Source of the DNA: Lepraria neglecta
Lineage: Eukaryota > Ascomycota > Lecanoromycetes > Lecanorales > Stereocaulaceae
Assembly (NCBI GenBank): GCA_033220425.1
Contig: CM065653.1
Span: 434,001 to 498,000, forward strand
Direction of reading: 5' to 3'
DNA: 64,000 nucleotides
The notes under the pieces are model-generated. The model had not been told where the DNA came from. It did not search any database and saw only the letters and a program-made list of their open reading frames with translations. Positions 21,899-34,135 of the stretch are shown piece after piece. The position numbers and the translations under genes are program-made. The first letter of the stretch is position 1. The number at the start of each line of letters is the position of its first letter.

Positions 21899-23950
21899 AT
21901 GCTACACGTTCAGCTTCCCCCCTCGATGCCTTCAAGTTCGGGGTCAAGCTATAAGCTGAATGGTGTGCTCCCTCCAATACGGCAGTCACAAGACCTTGCT
22001 TGGGACTGGGACAGGGATACTTGCTCAAGAGGTGGACACAATCATACGCCACCACTTGGCTTCGGGTACAGAGGTGATTACAACCACGGCCTTCGGACCC
22101 CTCCCAGAGACATGAGTGGCATGGATGGCAATCCCTTAGTCGCCCCGAACGGCGGAGGACAATCATACAAACGCGTTCCGGTTGTTGCGTCGAATGCCCG
22201 TTCATATCAAACATCTCAGAGTGCCATCGACAATTCAAGGATCCCGAGCAACCGCCAGCCCTTCTACTACTCCTACTACTCTGCAAAGCGACCTCAAAGC
22301 CCGGTTCTGCCCAAGAAAGACAATGTTGCACAGAGCGAGCAGACAGCCCGCCGACGAGCATCGAGTGACGGCAATTCAATTGCCTCGCATCTTCAGATAC
22401 CTGCCTCGATAAATGACAGCAAGGGGAGCTTGCCTGAATTTGCAGCTCAAGTAAGAACCCAAGCTCTCTCCTCTTCGCCTACCGCTGGTGCTGACAGCTC
22501 CTAGATAACCTGCTTTTTCTGGTTCGAGTCCTCCTTCACCCTTCACATTGTCGAAGACGCAACAATCACGCCCAATCCATCAGCTCCTCTTGTACCTGAA
22601 GCCATGCCTACAACGGGCTTTCGAAAATGGGTCACAACTATCCTTTCGATGACTCAAGTTTCTCAGAACGTCATTCTTCTGGCTTTGATGTTCATCTACC
22701 GGCTCAAGAGGCTCAACCCTGGAGTGAAAGGCAAGGTGGGAAGCGAGTTCAGGTTACTCACCGTAGCATTGATGTTGGGCAATAAATGTATGAGTTCCTG
22801 ATTCTCAGGCGGGTTTGAATGCGAAGGCTAACATTTCCCAGTCCTGGACGATAATACATACACAAATAAAACCTGGGCTGAGGTATCGGGCATATCTGTT
22901 CAGGAGATCCACGTGATGGAGGTGGAATTCTTGAGCAATATGAGATATACCCTTTTTGCTTCTGGGGCGGAATGGAATGAATGGCACGTCGTGTTGGGCA
23001 AATTCTCGGATTACTACGACAAGGCTTCTCGAATACAATCAGGACTGCGAAATTTGTCTCTGCCAACACCTTCATTCAACGTTAATCCAAATCTGCCGTC
23101 ACCCCCAGTGTCGCAGCGTACCTCGCCTCCTTTCTTGACGAATCCCTCGCCCATCAACTTAGGATTCGCCCATCCACTCTCTATGGCGCCTTATCTTGCT
23201 CCGACGATTCCATCACCGGTCACGCCAATGCCAGAAATTGATTCGAAGCCTTGGGCACGGAAACGGAGTCTTGACGATCATAGCTCAGAACCACCATCGA
23301 AGAGGTTATCTATGGCCCCATCTACAGCTTCCAGTACGACGTTGACACCATCTACGCTCAATAATGCTACCCCTCCAGTGCCCAGGCTACCTATGCCGAA
23401 TCTCTCGATCTCTACTGGCAGCCATCAAAACGGCTATGGCTCCTCGCCTGGGCAGCTGCCTATACCTTCTGGACGAGCAATAACTGTCTATCCTAGTTCA
23501 AGCCGAGTACCACAGAATGGCGTGCAGCTACCATCAATACAGCCATCAGCATATATGAACCATGCAGGAAGTGCGAGAAGTGCTTCAGCTATGAGTGAAT
23601 ACCAAAACAGGCAATCTCCATACGCCACTGGCTCTGCAACCCCATCCCCAACCTCTTTCACTTTTCCTCAACATCAACATACACCCAACGGCCTCTCACC
23701 CTCGGGCTTCCCAATTCCACGAAACTCGCCATACAAACCAATCCGAGGTGTAAACACACTTCTTGTACCACCACCGTCGGCGTCAATGCACCAACCCCAA
23801 AATTTATCATACGACCAGATGCACTATCAGCCTCTCGGCAAGCCGATTAGCGAGCGCAAGACTGGCGTCTTGCCATACATGCCTTTCGACACATGGTCAC
23901 AGTCTCACCAGATGCAGCATTATCTGCCTCCGGTGAGCTTTGCCTCATAA
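21899..23950 (+). CDS. Pcl/Clg1-type cyclin (Pho85-class partner)
   Basis: Three exons (21899-22450, 22505-22787, 22842-23950) give 647 residues. A disordered Pro/Ser/Tyr-rich N-terminus precedes a cyclin box: ITCFFWFESSFTL, GFRKWVTTILSMTQVSQNVILLAL, KGKVGSEFRLLTVALMLGNKFLDD, TYTNKTWAEVSGISVQEI, EVEFLSNMRYTLF. Retention of the GNKFLDDxTYTNxTWxxVSG core is diagnostic of the PREG-like cyclins that bind Pho85-family CDKs. A long Ser/Pro-rich tail with many SP/TP sites follows. The tail may extend: a GTGAGC donor lies directly before the final VSFAS codons, and an open frame resumes near 23986. The unusually long upstream region suggests heavy transcriptional or translational control. Closest characterised relatives are yeast Clg1 and fission-yeast Mug80, but orthology was not tested. 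Confidence 0.88.
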
Positions 23951-24722
23951 AGGAGCCTTTTCTGGAGTTTTTTCTGATTCAAGGTTTGGAGGGGAGACGC
24001 CCTAGAGTCTCGACAGTGCTTCGTCTCCCGACAATCAGCGGGGAAATGACTCAAAAAGTCTCTGATCATTGCATAAAATGATACACTATCTTCATCTTGC
24101 ATAGCGAGGGCGCTCTTTACTCAGCATTGGCAGTGAGCTTGTTGCTCCGCCACTGGCGTTTTATCATGGCAACAGACCCTTTTTGAGACATTTGCACCTC
24201 TCAACCACTTGTAAATAGAGAGAGTTCTTGCCAATTCATACCCACTTTGTGGAGCTGCATCCGCACCTCATTTGGTACCATGACGTTGAGCTAGAGTCTT
24301 CTTTCTGATCCATGGTTCTTTGCTTGCGCTCTTTCTCAAACGCGTGTCTTAGTTTCGGCGTGTAGGTCGAAACTTTATCAACATCGAAACGTTCTGTTGT
24401 GGATCTACTCCACCTCCCCTTGAGCCTCAACGGTTGAACAGGCTTAAAAAGACAGCCCGTGGCTTCGGGTCTTTGAAATGGCTACATCTTGGCATGCCAG
24501 AGATTTTGAGTTGTAGAAAACCCTTGTTCGAAGTAGGTCAAGAGAAGATTACAGTATTTGAGTAGAATGAGAGGATCTGGGCTGTGGCTTCGTAGCCCTA
24601 AGGCTGGAAAGGCTCAGCCAATCAACGTAAAGAAGGCTAGTGTGACGCAACGTCTTCGACTTCACGAGGCGATGAACGCCAAGCAACATATTCTAACAAC
24701 GATGCTGTGATGAAGGCTCAGG
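23951..24722. other. Spacer between cyclin and esterase genes
   Basis: Contains a possible alternative last exon of the cyclin at about 23986-24081 and otherwise no coding signal. The last 250 bp before 24723 are the presumed esterase promoter. Confidence 0.45.
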
Positions 24723-26410
24723 ATGCACAGAACTCTGCTGCTATGCTTTATTCATGGATTCAAGGTACGCATCCCCTCGATTGTCATTCCTCCCACAGAG
24801 GCTCCTTTGGGTAAGCTGTCAAGTGGTTCGGCCTGAGGCCTGGCTCCGTACACGCGTCAAGTCAGGCCAGCGCCTGCAATTGCCACTCCCCTAGGCAACT
24901 TGCATCTCCCTCGTTCTATTTCCTTTCAAGAGGCTGGGCTAATTGGAAAGCATTAGGGCGGTGATGATACCTTTGGGAACTTCCCAGAGCATCTGCGGGC
25001 TCTCGTTAGCCATGCGCTGCCCAATGTTACTGTCAAGGCGATAACATATCCTAAATTCGAGACAAGAGGAGATCTGAGGGAATGTGTAGGGAGATTTAGA
25101 GAATGGTGAACCCTTCCCAAGCTGGGTCCTACGGCTGTGCGCTCTCGTGGGCATAAGCTTACAATTGGTGTACCTGCAGGCTCCAGAACAAAGTCATAGA
25201 CCTCGAAGTCGCTGCCTCCACTCCCTCTCCCACTATCGACCCCTCCGTCCATACAATTCTCATTGGCCATTCGATGGGCGGCATTGTCGCCGCTGAGACC
25301 CTCTTAGCCATAACCTCTGACTCTCCCATCCCCCTACACACCAATACAAATGCAACGGATCCATTCCCCTCGATGGCCGCCCATACCGGTCCTATACCCG
25401 AGCCTCTACCGCCTGAATCCGAGAGCCCCTCCTTCATGTTCCCCTATATCCAAGGCATCCTCGCCTTCGACACGCCCTACCTAGGCATCGCCCCCGGCGT
25501 CATCGCCCACGGCGCAGAACAACACTACAAAACAGCCACAACAGCTTACTCTGCCATGTCCGAAGTCGCCTCCGTCTTCGGCTACGGCTCCTCCAAATCA
25601 TCTAGTACCTCAGCTCAGCCCAAACAAGATTCCAACAAACTCCTCACTCAAGGCGCAGACGCCTTGTCAGCCTCGATGACAGCAGCGAACTCGGACACAG
25701 CAGCAGCAGCAGCAGCGCCTGGCTGGCAACGCTGGGGGAAGTATGCCATGTTTGCGGGCGCTGCTGGAGCTGTTGCCGCTGGCGGTGCGGCTGCGTATTT
25801 GAAAAGAGATACTATTACTGAGGGTTGGAGCTTCATAGGCTCGCACCTTGAATTCGTTGGATGTCTCGCCAAGGGCGAAGAATTGAAGTCCCGGCTCGAG
25901 CGTATCCTAAAATTGAACAAAACCCGCAATGTCGGTTTCGCGAATCTCATCACCGTACTCGGGAAAGGCGCACCAGCACAACGAAAAGAGGGAACCACAG
26001 TCGCTGGCGGATTCGTTGAGATCGGAGCGGTAGAAGGCATAGCGCCCTCCGAGCGCACATTCTGTACGGTTCCTAAAAGCGAGAAGAATAGGAAATTTTT
26101 CCAGAAGGCGAAGAATGATAGGGCTACTGATGAGATTAATGCGCATATGTTTATGTTTAGTGCGAAGGAGAATCCGTCATACTTTTTGCTAGGGGAGAGG
26201 GCTAGGGACTTGGTTGTGCAGTTTATAAAGCCGGAGAGGAGTGAGTGGTATAGAGAGAGTGAGACAGACGCTGGGGGGATGAGGAAGTTGATGGATGTGG
26301 ATTTGGGGGTTGAGGAAGAGGGCGGGCCTGAATCTCGGCCTGACGCTGGGCTGGGGCCCGAGGAGCCAAATGTGTGGGCTGCTGAGGAGAAGGGGATGGA
26401 GGGGAGGTGA
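24723..26410 (+). CDS. Alpha/beta-hydrolase serine esterase, DUF676 (ROG1-like)
   Basis: Three exons, 24723-24764, 24957-25105, 25180-26410, give 473 residues. The N-terminus reads MHRTLLLCFIHGFKGGDDTF, with the HGF oxyanion motif split by a 192-nt intron. The nucleophile elbow is GHSMGG (Ser at codon about 98), and FDTPYLGI follows at about residue 165, as in DUF676 lipases. An insertion after this contains a run of six Ala and a small-residue hydrophobic segment (YAMFAGAAGAVAAGGAAAYL) that could be a membrane-embedded helix. Near the C-terminus NAHMFMFSAKENPSYF may supply the catalytic His. Homologues hydrolyse glycerolipids on lipid droplets or ER. The last 60 residues are acidic and low complexity. 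Substrate unknown. Confidence 0.85.
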
Positions 26411-27191
26411 AGGTCAGAGGGAGACGAGTCATAACGACACTTTACGGCAGTATCGATGATGCTCCGGGCAGCCGGAAGAGAATTGGTGGTTAAGTTCGCT
26501 ACAAGAACTGAGGCTTGAGCCATTCGTGCAGGAGAACGGCCTAATGATATCTACGTGGTATGAGTGAAGACGTGGCGTAAGAATCGATGATTCTTGGTCT
26601 AGCTGGTCTGTGGACTCCATGTGCTATGCAGAGCAGAGAAATGGCTGTATGAGCTTTACCTCTGCATGTTGTCTTTATTTTGAAGAAGAGCAATAGAGGA
26701 AGTCATGTCTGTTCAGACAGACTTATGTTGTATCAATACAATATGATGAAACGTTACCTTATTCTGTCATCTTTTTAATTTTCCCCTCCAGGACATGAGG
26801 AAATATATCCACATCTCACCGCCTTACCATGAAACGCATACTTGCTGTTCCGATCCCGCCAGACACACATTTATAGAACTTAGTTTACACTGTGAGCGTT
26901 GAATTATTTCAATTATGTACCCAGAAGGTCGAGTTCGAAACATACATTACTTTGCACTTTGCACTTTGCACTTTGCGATACATTTGGCTTCTGAGTTCAG
27001 GGTTGGGCTTGACACCGGTTTTCTCCAAATGCGAAATTGCTGCAGGACAAAAACATCGCTTTCATTTGCGAGTATCCTATCTCGATAGCGTATCCAAGCT
27101 ATCTCGATATAACAAAAAAGCGAATACCCAAGCATTCTCAGTCGCTATCCAAGCCGTCCCTGTCCGAACGTATTAGATCCGACATCAAAGG
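26411..27191. other. Convergent 3' region between esterase and dpb11
   Basis: Two stop codons face each other here. The sequence is AT rich with no coding signal apart from shadows, consistent with two 3' UTRs. It contains the TTTGCAC microsatellite at 26951-26978. Confidence 0.5.
26951..26978 (+). repeat. Short tandem repeat (TTTGCAC)4
   Basis: Four copies of the heptamer TTTGCAC, the last one diverging (TTTGCGA). Located in the shared 3' region of two convergent genes. Confidence 0.85.
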
Positions 27192-30028
27192 TCACCTCCC
27201 ACTAGCCAACCTCGTCCTCTTCGATATACCCAAACTTCCCCCTCCACTATCGTCCTTCATAGTTCCTGCTTTTCGTCCAAGTGTTGTCCCCTTCCCCTTC
27301 CCCTTCCCCTCCTTCACCTTCCCCCCACCCATTTTAATAGCCACCCTCTCCCTCCAAGCCGCCACTTCGGGATCTTCATAGCCCAACTGCGTCATCTGAA
27401 GTGGTGGTTCTTCTCTGTCGGGGTCGTCGTTTTGATCAGCACTAAAATATGTTGGAAATTCGATTTTCGATTTGTTGTTTTTCTCGGATTTAATAGCATA
27501 GGATAATTCAAGCGGTGTCCCCAGGCCATCTGTGTTCATTGTATCCACGCTGCTCGCGCGTGAGAGGTTGATGCTGTGGGAGGAGAGGTTGGAGGGTGCA
27601 CGGCCGAGCAGTTGCCGGCGGCGACGGCCCATCTGGGGTTGGTCTGAGGAGGTGGGAGCTAGAGGATTGCTGTTGCTGTTGGTGCGTTGGTGGTGGGCTA
27701 GGAGGGAGGAGATGGCTGGGCCGAGGGAGGAGTCGTCTAAGGATTGTCTTTGTAGTGGTGCTTTTGGTTTGGAAGGGGAGATGCTTTTGGTGGGAGACGT
27801 GGAAGGCTTGGGGGGCGAGGAATTGGGAGTGATTTCTCGGAGGGGAGCTGAGGTGGATGTTACGTTAAAGGTGGTTGAAGAATCGTTCTTGTCTGCGTTG
27901 TCTTCGAGAGGTCTGAGGGTCTTGTCGTCTAGAAAGATGGGTGCTTGATCATCGTCTTTGGGCAGGTGCTCCGAGTGAGGATCTGATGGAGTCTTTGGCG
28001 GAGATATCTTGTTCGACTTGGAACGTCCGCGTACACCTGGCGTTTCTCTTGTCAACTTTTTATACACTGCTCCAGGTGGCGAGTGTTGTTTGGTAGGTTT
28101 GTTCGTCGTCTCAATCGTTCCTGGAGGTTTGTCATTTCGCTGCGCTCGTGCGGATTTGTCATGTGCTTTTGCTGTTTCTGTATCTGTCGCAGACTGTTTC
28201 GGGTCCCTGATGGGTTGAACGAGGTACGATCCGAACAGCATAAGTTCACCTTTGCGAATACAATCCCATAGCCAAATGGCCGTCACAGCCGGTATACCCC
28301 ATGCCTGGGCACGAAGTAGCTTTTCCTGACCGGCCACTACAGCGTTGCAAATGAGCACGGATACTTCCGGCGTGAAAAATTCTTCATAGGCAGCGCCTGT
28401 GACTTTATCAGCGACGTATTCCTGAAACATGAGATATGCTTACCCATGAGCTTGACAGCTTTAGACATATGCAGGAGATCTATGCCTTGAAAAGAGGTCG
28501 AACACACAGACAGTTTCTCGAACCCTGTCCGTTGTTAAAGTTGCCTCCATGTTATGTGACTAGGCTACATACCTGTGATGGGAAAATTCCGAAATGGCGT
28601 ATTTGTGACACTAGCGTTGGGCTCCTCAAACTTTTTCTTGTAGAGACAACGTTCAACCCATAGCTCCGTGACAATAGCTGGTACCTGCGAAGTAACAGAC
28701 AATTTAGGGACATCGTAATCATGTATGTTGTGAGGAACGAGATGATAGAGCTTGTCAGACGATGCATTCGCACGCAATGGAGGCAGTTGAGCGACATCTG
28801 TAATGATGTCCGCTCCATGAGAATGTAAATGCTCTTGCAGGATGGATGCCTATCAGGGTAAAGGTCAGTACTAGTGTGGAGCCAACGGTGAAATGGCGCA
28901 ACGCCATACCTTTCTATCGTCGAACCCTTGCAATAGGAATTTTTTGTCTTGAAAAATGCCTTCTCCCTGGGGTAGATTGGCTGTTATGAGCCCTAGGCTG
29001 GCTCTAGGCTCGACGTATATTTTCTCCGACCTCAGCGCTTCCTGAGCCTTGCCGCCCGAGTTCAAGGTCCGGTTCTTGTGCTCGTAGTCCTCAAAGCCTT
29101 TTACTTCGTTGTCCCACTGGCCCATTCTTTGCCCTTCCGGCTTGGACTCTATTCCCACAATATCACTCCAGAGACCCACATTCTGACTGCTCAATCTTAC
29201 GCTCGCAGTCCTCCTCAACTTCCGGGTGTTTTGCTGCCCAAGCTCTTCTTCTCGAGATCGCTTCCCTAGCGAAGTTGTAGACGTAGTCCTGCGTACCCAA
29301 GCGTTTTTGCCGCGCTGTGAAGCAGGCAGAGTCAGGCTGTACAGGCTTTCCTCCAAGACCATTCCCCTTTCAAGACTTTGCTCCAACCATTCGACGGCCA
29401 CAATTTTAATATTCCATTGAACCGCGTAGTTGTACTTGGCGCCGAAAGGTTCCTTCGCGATCAGGTGGGTGATGTCTTTGGTAAGATTCCCTCGGTACTC
29501 GCCGCCGTTGTCGGTTATTAAATCCTCAAGTTGTTTGCGGTAGACCACTGCACCCAAAGTCAGATCCAATACATCCCGTCATAAAACAGATCCACGAACA
29601 ATCTTCAAAGCCCGTGACGCAAAGCCTGAGACCAATGAACGTGGGTAGCTTATGTTCGATCTCAAGGGCCTCTACATTGGTCTCGCCTCCCTCCATCCAG
29701 GACGCGCACACGGCCTTTACCCAGCTGGCCTGTACACATTTCACGTCGGGGCGCTCTTTGGCGACGAATTTGTACTTTGGAGTGTCGGTATCTCCAACGA
29801 CAAGGTGGGTCACGTCGGAGGTAAGATCGAGCTTGTGGACCGCGCCCATTTGTTGAGCAGTTGACGAGAGATCTGACTGTTCAAGGAAGCCAGACCGTCA
29901 GCCAGCAGTTCTGTAGGAGTGGGGCGAATCGTCCATATGCTTTCTTGGGACACAACACTTACGCGCTGTTCTGGAGGGATGGAGGTGCAACACATAATGA
30001 CGCCCAGGAGGGGCAGCGTGTCTGCCAT
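27192..30028 (-). CDS. dpb11: BRCT-repeat replication/checkpoint protein Dpb11/Rad4/TopBP1
   Basis: Six exons on the minus strand (29963-30028, 29600-29876, 28910-29547, 28573-28849, 28444-28524, 27192-28396) join in phase to 847 residues. Four BRCT repeats can be traced: MCCTSIPPEQR..HKLDLTSDVTHLVVGD; GLRLCVTGFED..GGEYRGNLTKDITHLIA..VEWLEQS; a third around KKFLLQGFDDRK; and a fourth with KLSVCSTSFQGIDLLHMSK..AAYEEFFTPEVSVLICN..WDCIRKGE. BRCT pairs of this family bind CDK-phosphorylated Sld3/Sld2 to start replication and the Ddc1/Rad9 tail to activate Mec1/ATR. The last 250 residues are Ser/Pro/Lys rich with several SPxK sites and end in a Lys/Gly hexanucleotide repeat. The 47-nt intron 28397-28443 must be used in full: a shorter AG would break the frame. 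Confidence 0.93.
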
Positions 30029-30258
30029 GTTTGGCTTTCCTTTCGAGACGTCAAGTAAACAGATTGATCCATCAGCTTCACTCTTTGAGGCTGGTCCTGT
30101 TCATTCTCACTTTCGTGGCTGTTAGGTGAAAGCGTACCCAGTCCTCTGGCCTAGTTTATGCTGAGCGCGTATATCGACTGCGTTATCGGAAACTTTACGC
30201 GACTGCACGTGATCAGATCTTTTGCAGCCCGATTTTGCAAGCTTTGTACACTGCTCTA

Positions 30259-30456
30259 GAAGAATTCACCCCCTGAGTTGGCAAACCCCCTCAGTTGGCC
30301 GCCCTAAAGTACGCCCTAAAGCGGGTTCTCTGGGCGGCCCACATGCACCCCGAAAATGACTGGAACGGGAATCTCCGGGGATTGCTCCGGCCGCCTGGAC
30401 GACCAGCTCTAGGTCGCTTCTAAGGGCCGGTTGCCAACTGAGAGGGTGAATTCTTC
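30259..30456. mobile_element. 198-bp MITE with terminal inverted repeats and TA flanks
   Basis: The left end after TA reads GAAGAATTCACCCCCTGAG; the right end, reverse complemented, reads GAAGAATTCACCCTCTCAG. The inverted repeats match over about 28 bp with two or three differences and both ends are flanked by TA, as in Tc1/mariner/pogo-type MITEs. A second copy of the CCCCTcAGTTGGC motif lies just inside the left end. No coding capacity. It lies 230 bp upstream of the dpb11 start codon. Confidence 0.85.
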
Positions 30457-31905
30457 TACACGAATTGAGGAGGCTATTACGTGAGCGGACCGTTATACAG
30501 CCATGGCCAGACTGCTTCTGTAAGCAATTGCGTTGCTGGGGCCCTTTGAAATTTCCATCGATATTTCCTTCTTATGAATGGGTCAAGATCTCGTTGATAA
30601 CCGGTATCGAGAATGGGAAGAGGCCCAACCAGATAGATCAACGCGGGGCTAAAATCTGGGGCCTCCGCAGACCCTTTCTACTTTCTGCACATGTAAAGCT
30701 TGTTCTTTTCCTTATGGCGTTTGGGGCTTCCCCAGGTATCAGAGTCAAGTGACGCATAAGTCGACTTCAGAGAGGCAGATGCTGTAGCATTATCACATCT
30801 GTGAGTAGCGAATACGTGGCCGCCCTAGAGGAGAATGAGGAGACCGTCATGGTTGCATAATGCATTATGGATTGGCCTATCTGGGACCGGAAAGTAGTGT
30901 AGAAGATCAGAAAGTAGAATAGACCATCTTCGCTGCCGTGGTTCCCGAGCCTGAACCGCCATGTTCCGCCTTCGGTACTGACGGTGTGACCTCATTGCTG
31001 GAAATGCAATCCGAAGCTTTTTGCAATGTAGTAATACATACAAATGATTGCGAATCCTTCAGGGCGCCTTTATAGATACTGGAAGAGAGCGATTGTGCTG
31101 ACAATTGCTCCAAGGGCAAAGCACACGCCATGATCTGCTGATATCCCATGATCCCGAACGATGCTAACCTGCTTTCCCTCACATCAAAATCAAGGTACGT
31201 TTTGCACTGCCCTCCTCTCAGACCTGGAAACGCGTGGCTTTGAGAAAATTGTTTTATGACGCCTGACTGAGCTGATGTACTGTCAGCCCCAGATCCTTCC
31301 TCCCGAATCCTAGATTACTACACCGCCGGCGCCACAGTCCGCTACTTAGAAGTCGCCAAGTTGATGTAGAAGGATCGAATAAGAAGTGCTGTCAGGCTTA
31401 TAGTACTTGTCAGTCCGGAAGACTTCGCTTGAGGGTTCAAGACGTTCCTGTGCGTATCCGAGAAAATGCATTCTTGCTGTTTATCGACTGCCTTTTGAGC
31501 AATCGTGGCTTCCAATAATCCATTATTGTGGCAGGATCTCGCACTCCTTTCGTTACTTCATGTCGATTGTTTGCTGACCTCAATTGCAACATCACAGGCT
31601 ACCTAGACTTCAAGCCTCGAAAGGGCCGCCGTTACCATTCTCCTCCGAGTAGTTCCGCCCAAACCCGCAACCTTCAAGTGAACCACAATCGGCCTCGTAG
31701 CTCTCTACGGCAGTTGTTTCAAAATCGTCAGGCACAAGTGGATGCTCGTCTACCTACTCGAAGTACAAAGTACACCTGGGATGAATTTGCGAGTTCTACA
31801 CTGGTGAAGTCGAAGGATCACGCGCGGCGGTTCTTACGTGTCTGCACGCGTTACACTACAGATTGCCTAGTGCTCAGGCTCGCAGGCTCCTCGAACAGCC
31901 TCGAG
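30457..31905. other. Gene-poor spacer, dpb11 upstream side to arrestin gene
   Basis: No convincing gene. The frame of the arrestin exon is open back to 31528 and may include an N-terminal extension. A short block near 31.32 kb (YYTAGATVRYLEVAKLM) looks protein-like but is isolated. Confidence 0.45.
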
Positions 31906-34135
31906 ATGCCCGTACCAATACATCGTCCAGAAACTATGGCAGCTGTGGAAGGCGCAAGAATGCCAAGTTCGAGGTCCAGTTCAATAGTGGGTGGGCCGAT
32001 CAGTGGGATGATTCATAGGCCATCTCTAGCGGAGAATGTACGGATGGCTTCTGCCAACACAATCAGTAGTACGGGTATTGCTTCTGGACTAGGAGCTGGT
32101 ATTGCAGAGGAAAAGCCAATTGCCTCAGGCAATGGCGTTTCCTTATCGATAGCACTCGCCGAACCAGTTCTGTTTCTACAAGGGCTCGATCAGTCAGAGC
32201 TTGGCAATCAAAATACCACAATGTTAAGGGGAAGCTTCAACCTGAGGGTCTCGAAAGCCGCAAAGATCAAAACCATATCCTTGGCTTTCCGGGGCCGAGC
32301 CGAAACCGAATGGCCAGAGGGTGCGTTGGTATATAGCTTGAACGATTATTCGGGGCTACGCTGACACATTAATCAGGCATCCCGCCCAAAAAAACCGAAT
32401 TTAGGGACAGGGAAAGCATAATGAACCACACATGGCCTTTCTTCAATGCCCAATTCCCGACGGCACAATTTGGATCGGGAGCAGACCAAGTCAAGCCGTT
32501 AAAAGGCCCCTCAGCTACAACCACAGAAATTGGCGTTACAAGTTCTTCAGTGGATAACCTTCATAGGCGGCCGGTGAATCAAAATCTGAGCTCCAAAGAC
32601 GCAAAGAAGCTTTCATTGCAAGTCAACCAATCTAGAAGTTTTTGCAAAGACGATACCGCGAATGGTACCTCGAACATAGCCCAAAGAGGTTATCGTACAT
32701 TCACTCCTGGAGACTACTTATACAATTTTGAGCTGCCAATTGACTCCCGTCTTCCCGAGACAATTTCCGTCGATCTTGGTTCCGTCAAATACGAATTAGA
32801 AGCCACTGTCGAACGGGCAGGAGCGTTTAGAGCAAACCTCGTTGGATCAAAAGAAGTCACTCTGATTCGTGCGCCAGCAGAAGGGTCTCTGGAGCAAGTT
32901 GAGCCCATTGCCATCTCCAGGACTTGGGAAGACCAGCTGCATTACGATATAGTCATATCCGGCAAATCCTTTCCACTCGGTGCTCAAGTACCTATCGCTT
33001 TCAAGCTTACCCCGTTGGCAAAGGTGCAATGTCATCGAATAAAGGTTTTCGTCACGGAAAACATTCAATATTATACCAGTAACAAGCGTGTTCACCGGCT
33101 GGAACCAACACGGAAAATCCAACTATTCGAGAAAAGAGCGGACGCACCCAGTACCAGTGCTTACTCGGGTAGCTCCATGCGAATTACTGCTGGTGGCGGC
33201 GTAGCCTACGATGCACGGCAAGCTGCAGCCAGGGGCGATGAAAACGTACCTAGAGATACGACCAACCTGTTGGGCAATCTAGAAGGCGAACACAACGTTG
33301 GTCCTACAGAGATGGAATTCAACGTACAATTACCAAGTTGCCACAACATGCGAGAGAGGGATAAGCTCTCGAGGCTTCATTTCGACACGACATATCAAGG
33401 GATTCAGGTGCACCATTGGATCAAGGTACTTCTTCCGTGTTGACGTTAGCGACCTTTGCTTACATCAAGATCCGTTAGATTGTCTTGAGACTGTCAAAAC
33501 CTGACGTTGCAGACCCAGCAAAGCGAAGACACTTTGAGATTTCTATTGACTCACCATTCCACGTTCTATCTTGTCGTGCCACTCAAGCAAACATTGCCCT
33601 GCCCGCCTACAGCTCGCCTGAATCGACCACTTTATTAACGGAACACTCAGCATGCGGTTGCCCTGGTGCGCCAAGGCGACGAAATTCTCCTTCATCACTT
33701 CTACCAACCTTAAACAATCTACGCCAAAGCGAAAATAACGCCTCATCCTCGAGTATTGACAGGGTTCCTTCACCAGCCAGCTTAACCCGACCCCAAGCAG
33801 CACACGTCCACGACCCGAATTCAGGCACGAGTAGGCCCATGCATTTACTTCGAAACCCATCCTTTAATCCACCACCGTTCGAGGACGATGATCCTCCACC
33901 TCCTCTGATGACGCCTCCCCCCAATTATGACACTCTAGTCGATGGCGACCCTCAAAGTGGGCTGGCGGACTACTTTGCCAGGTTAGCGGACGAAGTCGGG
34001 GAGGATGAAGATCGTTCAGGAACCATGTCACCAAGGTCGAGGGTCGAGGTGCCTCTCACGCCGGGCGGAAGGGTAAATAGAAGTATGGATGAGAGGCGGA
34101 CTTGGTTACTTCTTGGACAGCAAGTCGCCCAATAA
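31906..34135 (+). CDS. Arrestin-related trafficking adaptor (ART/Aly type) with PPxY motif
   Basis: Three exons (31906-32320, 32377-33425, 33479-34135) give 706 residues. The arrestin fold is seen as an N-lobe (VSLSIALAEPVLFLQG..LRGSFNLRVSKAAKIKTISLAFRGRAET, then YLYNFELPIDSRLPETISV..VKYELEATVERAG) and a C-lobe (SFPLGAQVPIAFKLTPLAKVQCHRIKVFVTE..., MEFNVQLPSC, FHVLSCRATQANIALPAY). The C-terminus carries PPPNYDTL, a PPxY motif that would recruit the WW domains of the Rsp5/HulA ubiquitin ligase to drive endocytosis of plasma-membrane transporters. Long Ser-rich insertions are typical. The start at 31906 was chosen because the N-lobe begins soon after; the frame remains open upstream to 31528, so a start 126 codons earlier is possible. 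Confidence 0.88.

Noticed and set aside
22501-22550. GGTTCGAGTCC resembling a tRNA T-arm box B
   Set aside because: It lies inside the cyclin coding exon and no acceptor stem or anticodon arm can be folded around it.
26951-26978. TTTGCAC repeats considered as a CRISPR-like or regulatory array
   Set aside because: Units are contiguous without spacers, only four copies, in a fungal 3' region: a plain microsatellite.
27532-27948. Plus-strand ORF of 138 codons opposite the dpb11 C-terminus
   Set aside because: Arg/Gly/Trp-rich shadow of a Ser/Pro-rich coding exon; no intron or start context; dpb11 is the clear gene here.
28418-28443. 22-nt intron option (donor at 28443, nearest AG) in dpb11
   Set aside because: Too short for a fungal spliceosomal intron and it breaks the frame; the 47-nt alternative keeps frame and restores the BRCT motif.
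31300-31500. YYTAGATVRYLEVAKLM block considered as an upstream exon of the arrestin gene
   Set aside because: No phase-compatible donor or acceptor connects it and the frame is soon closed.
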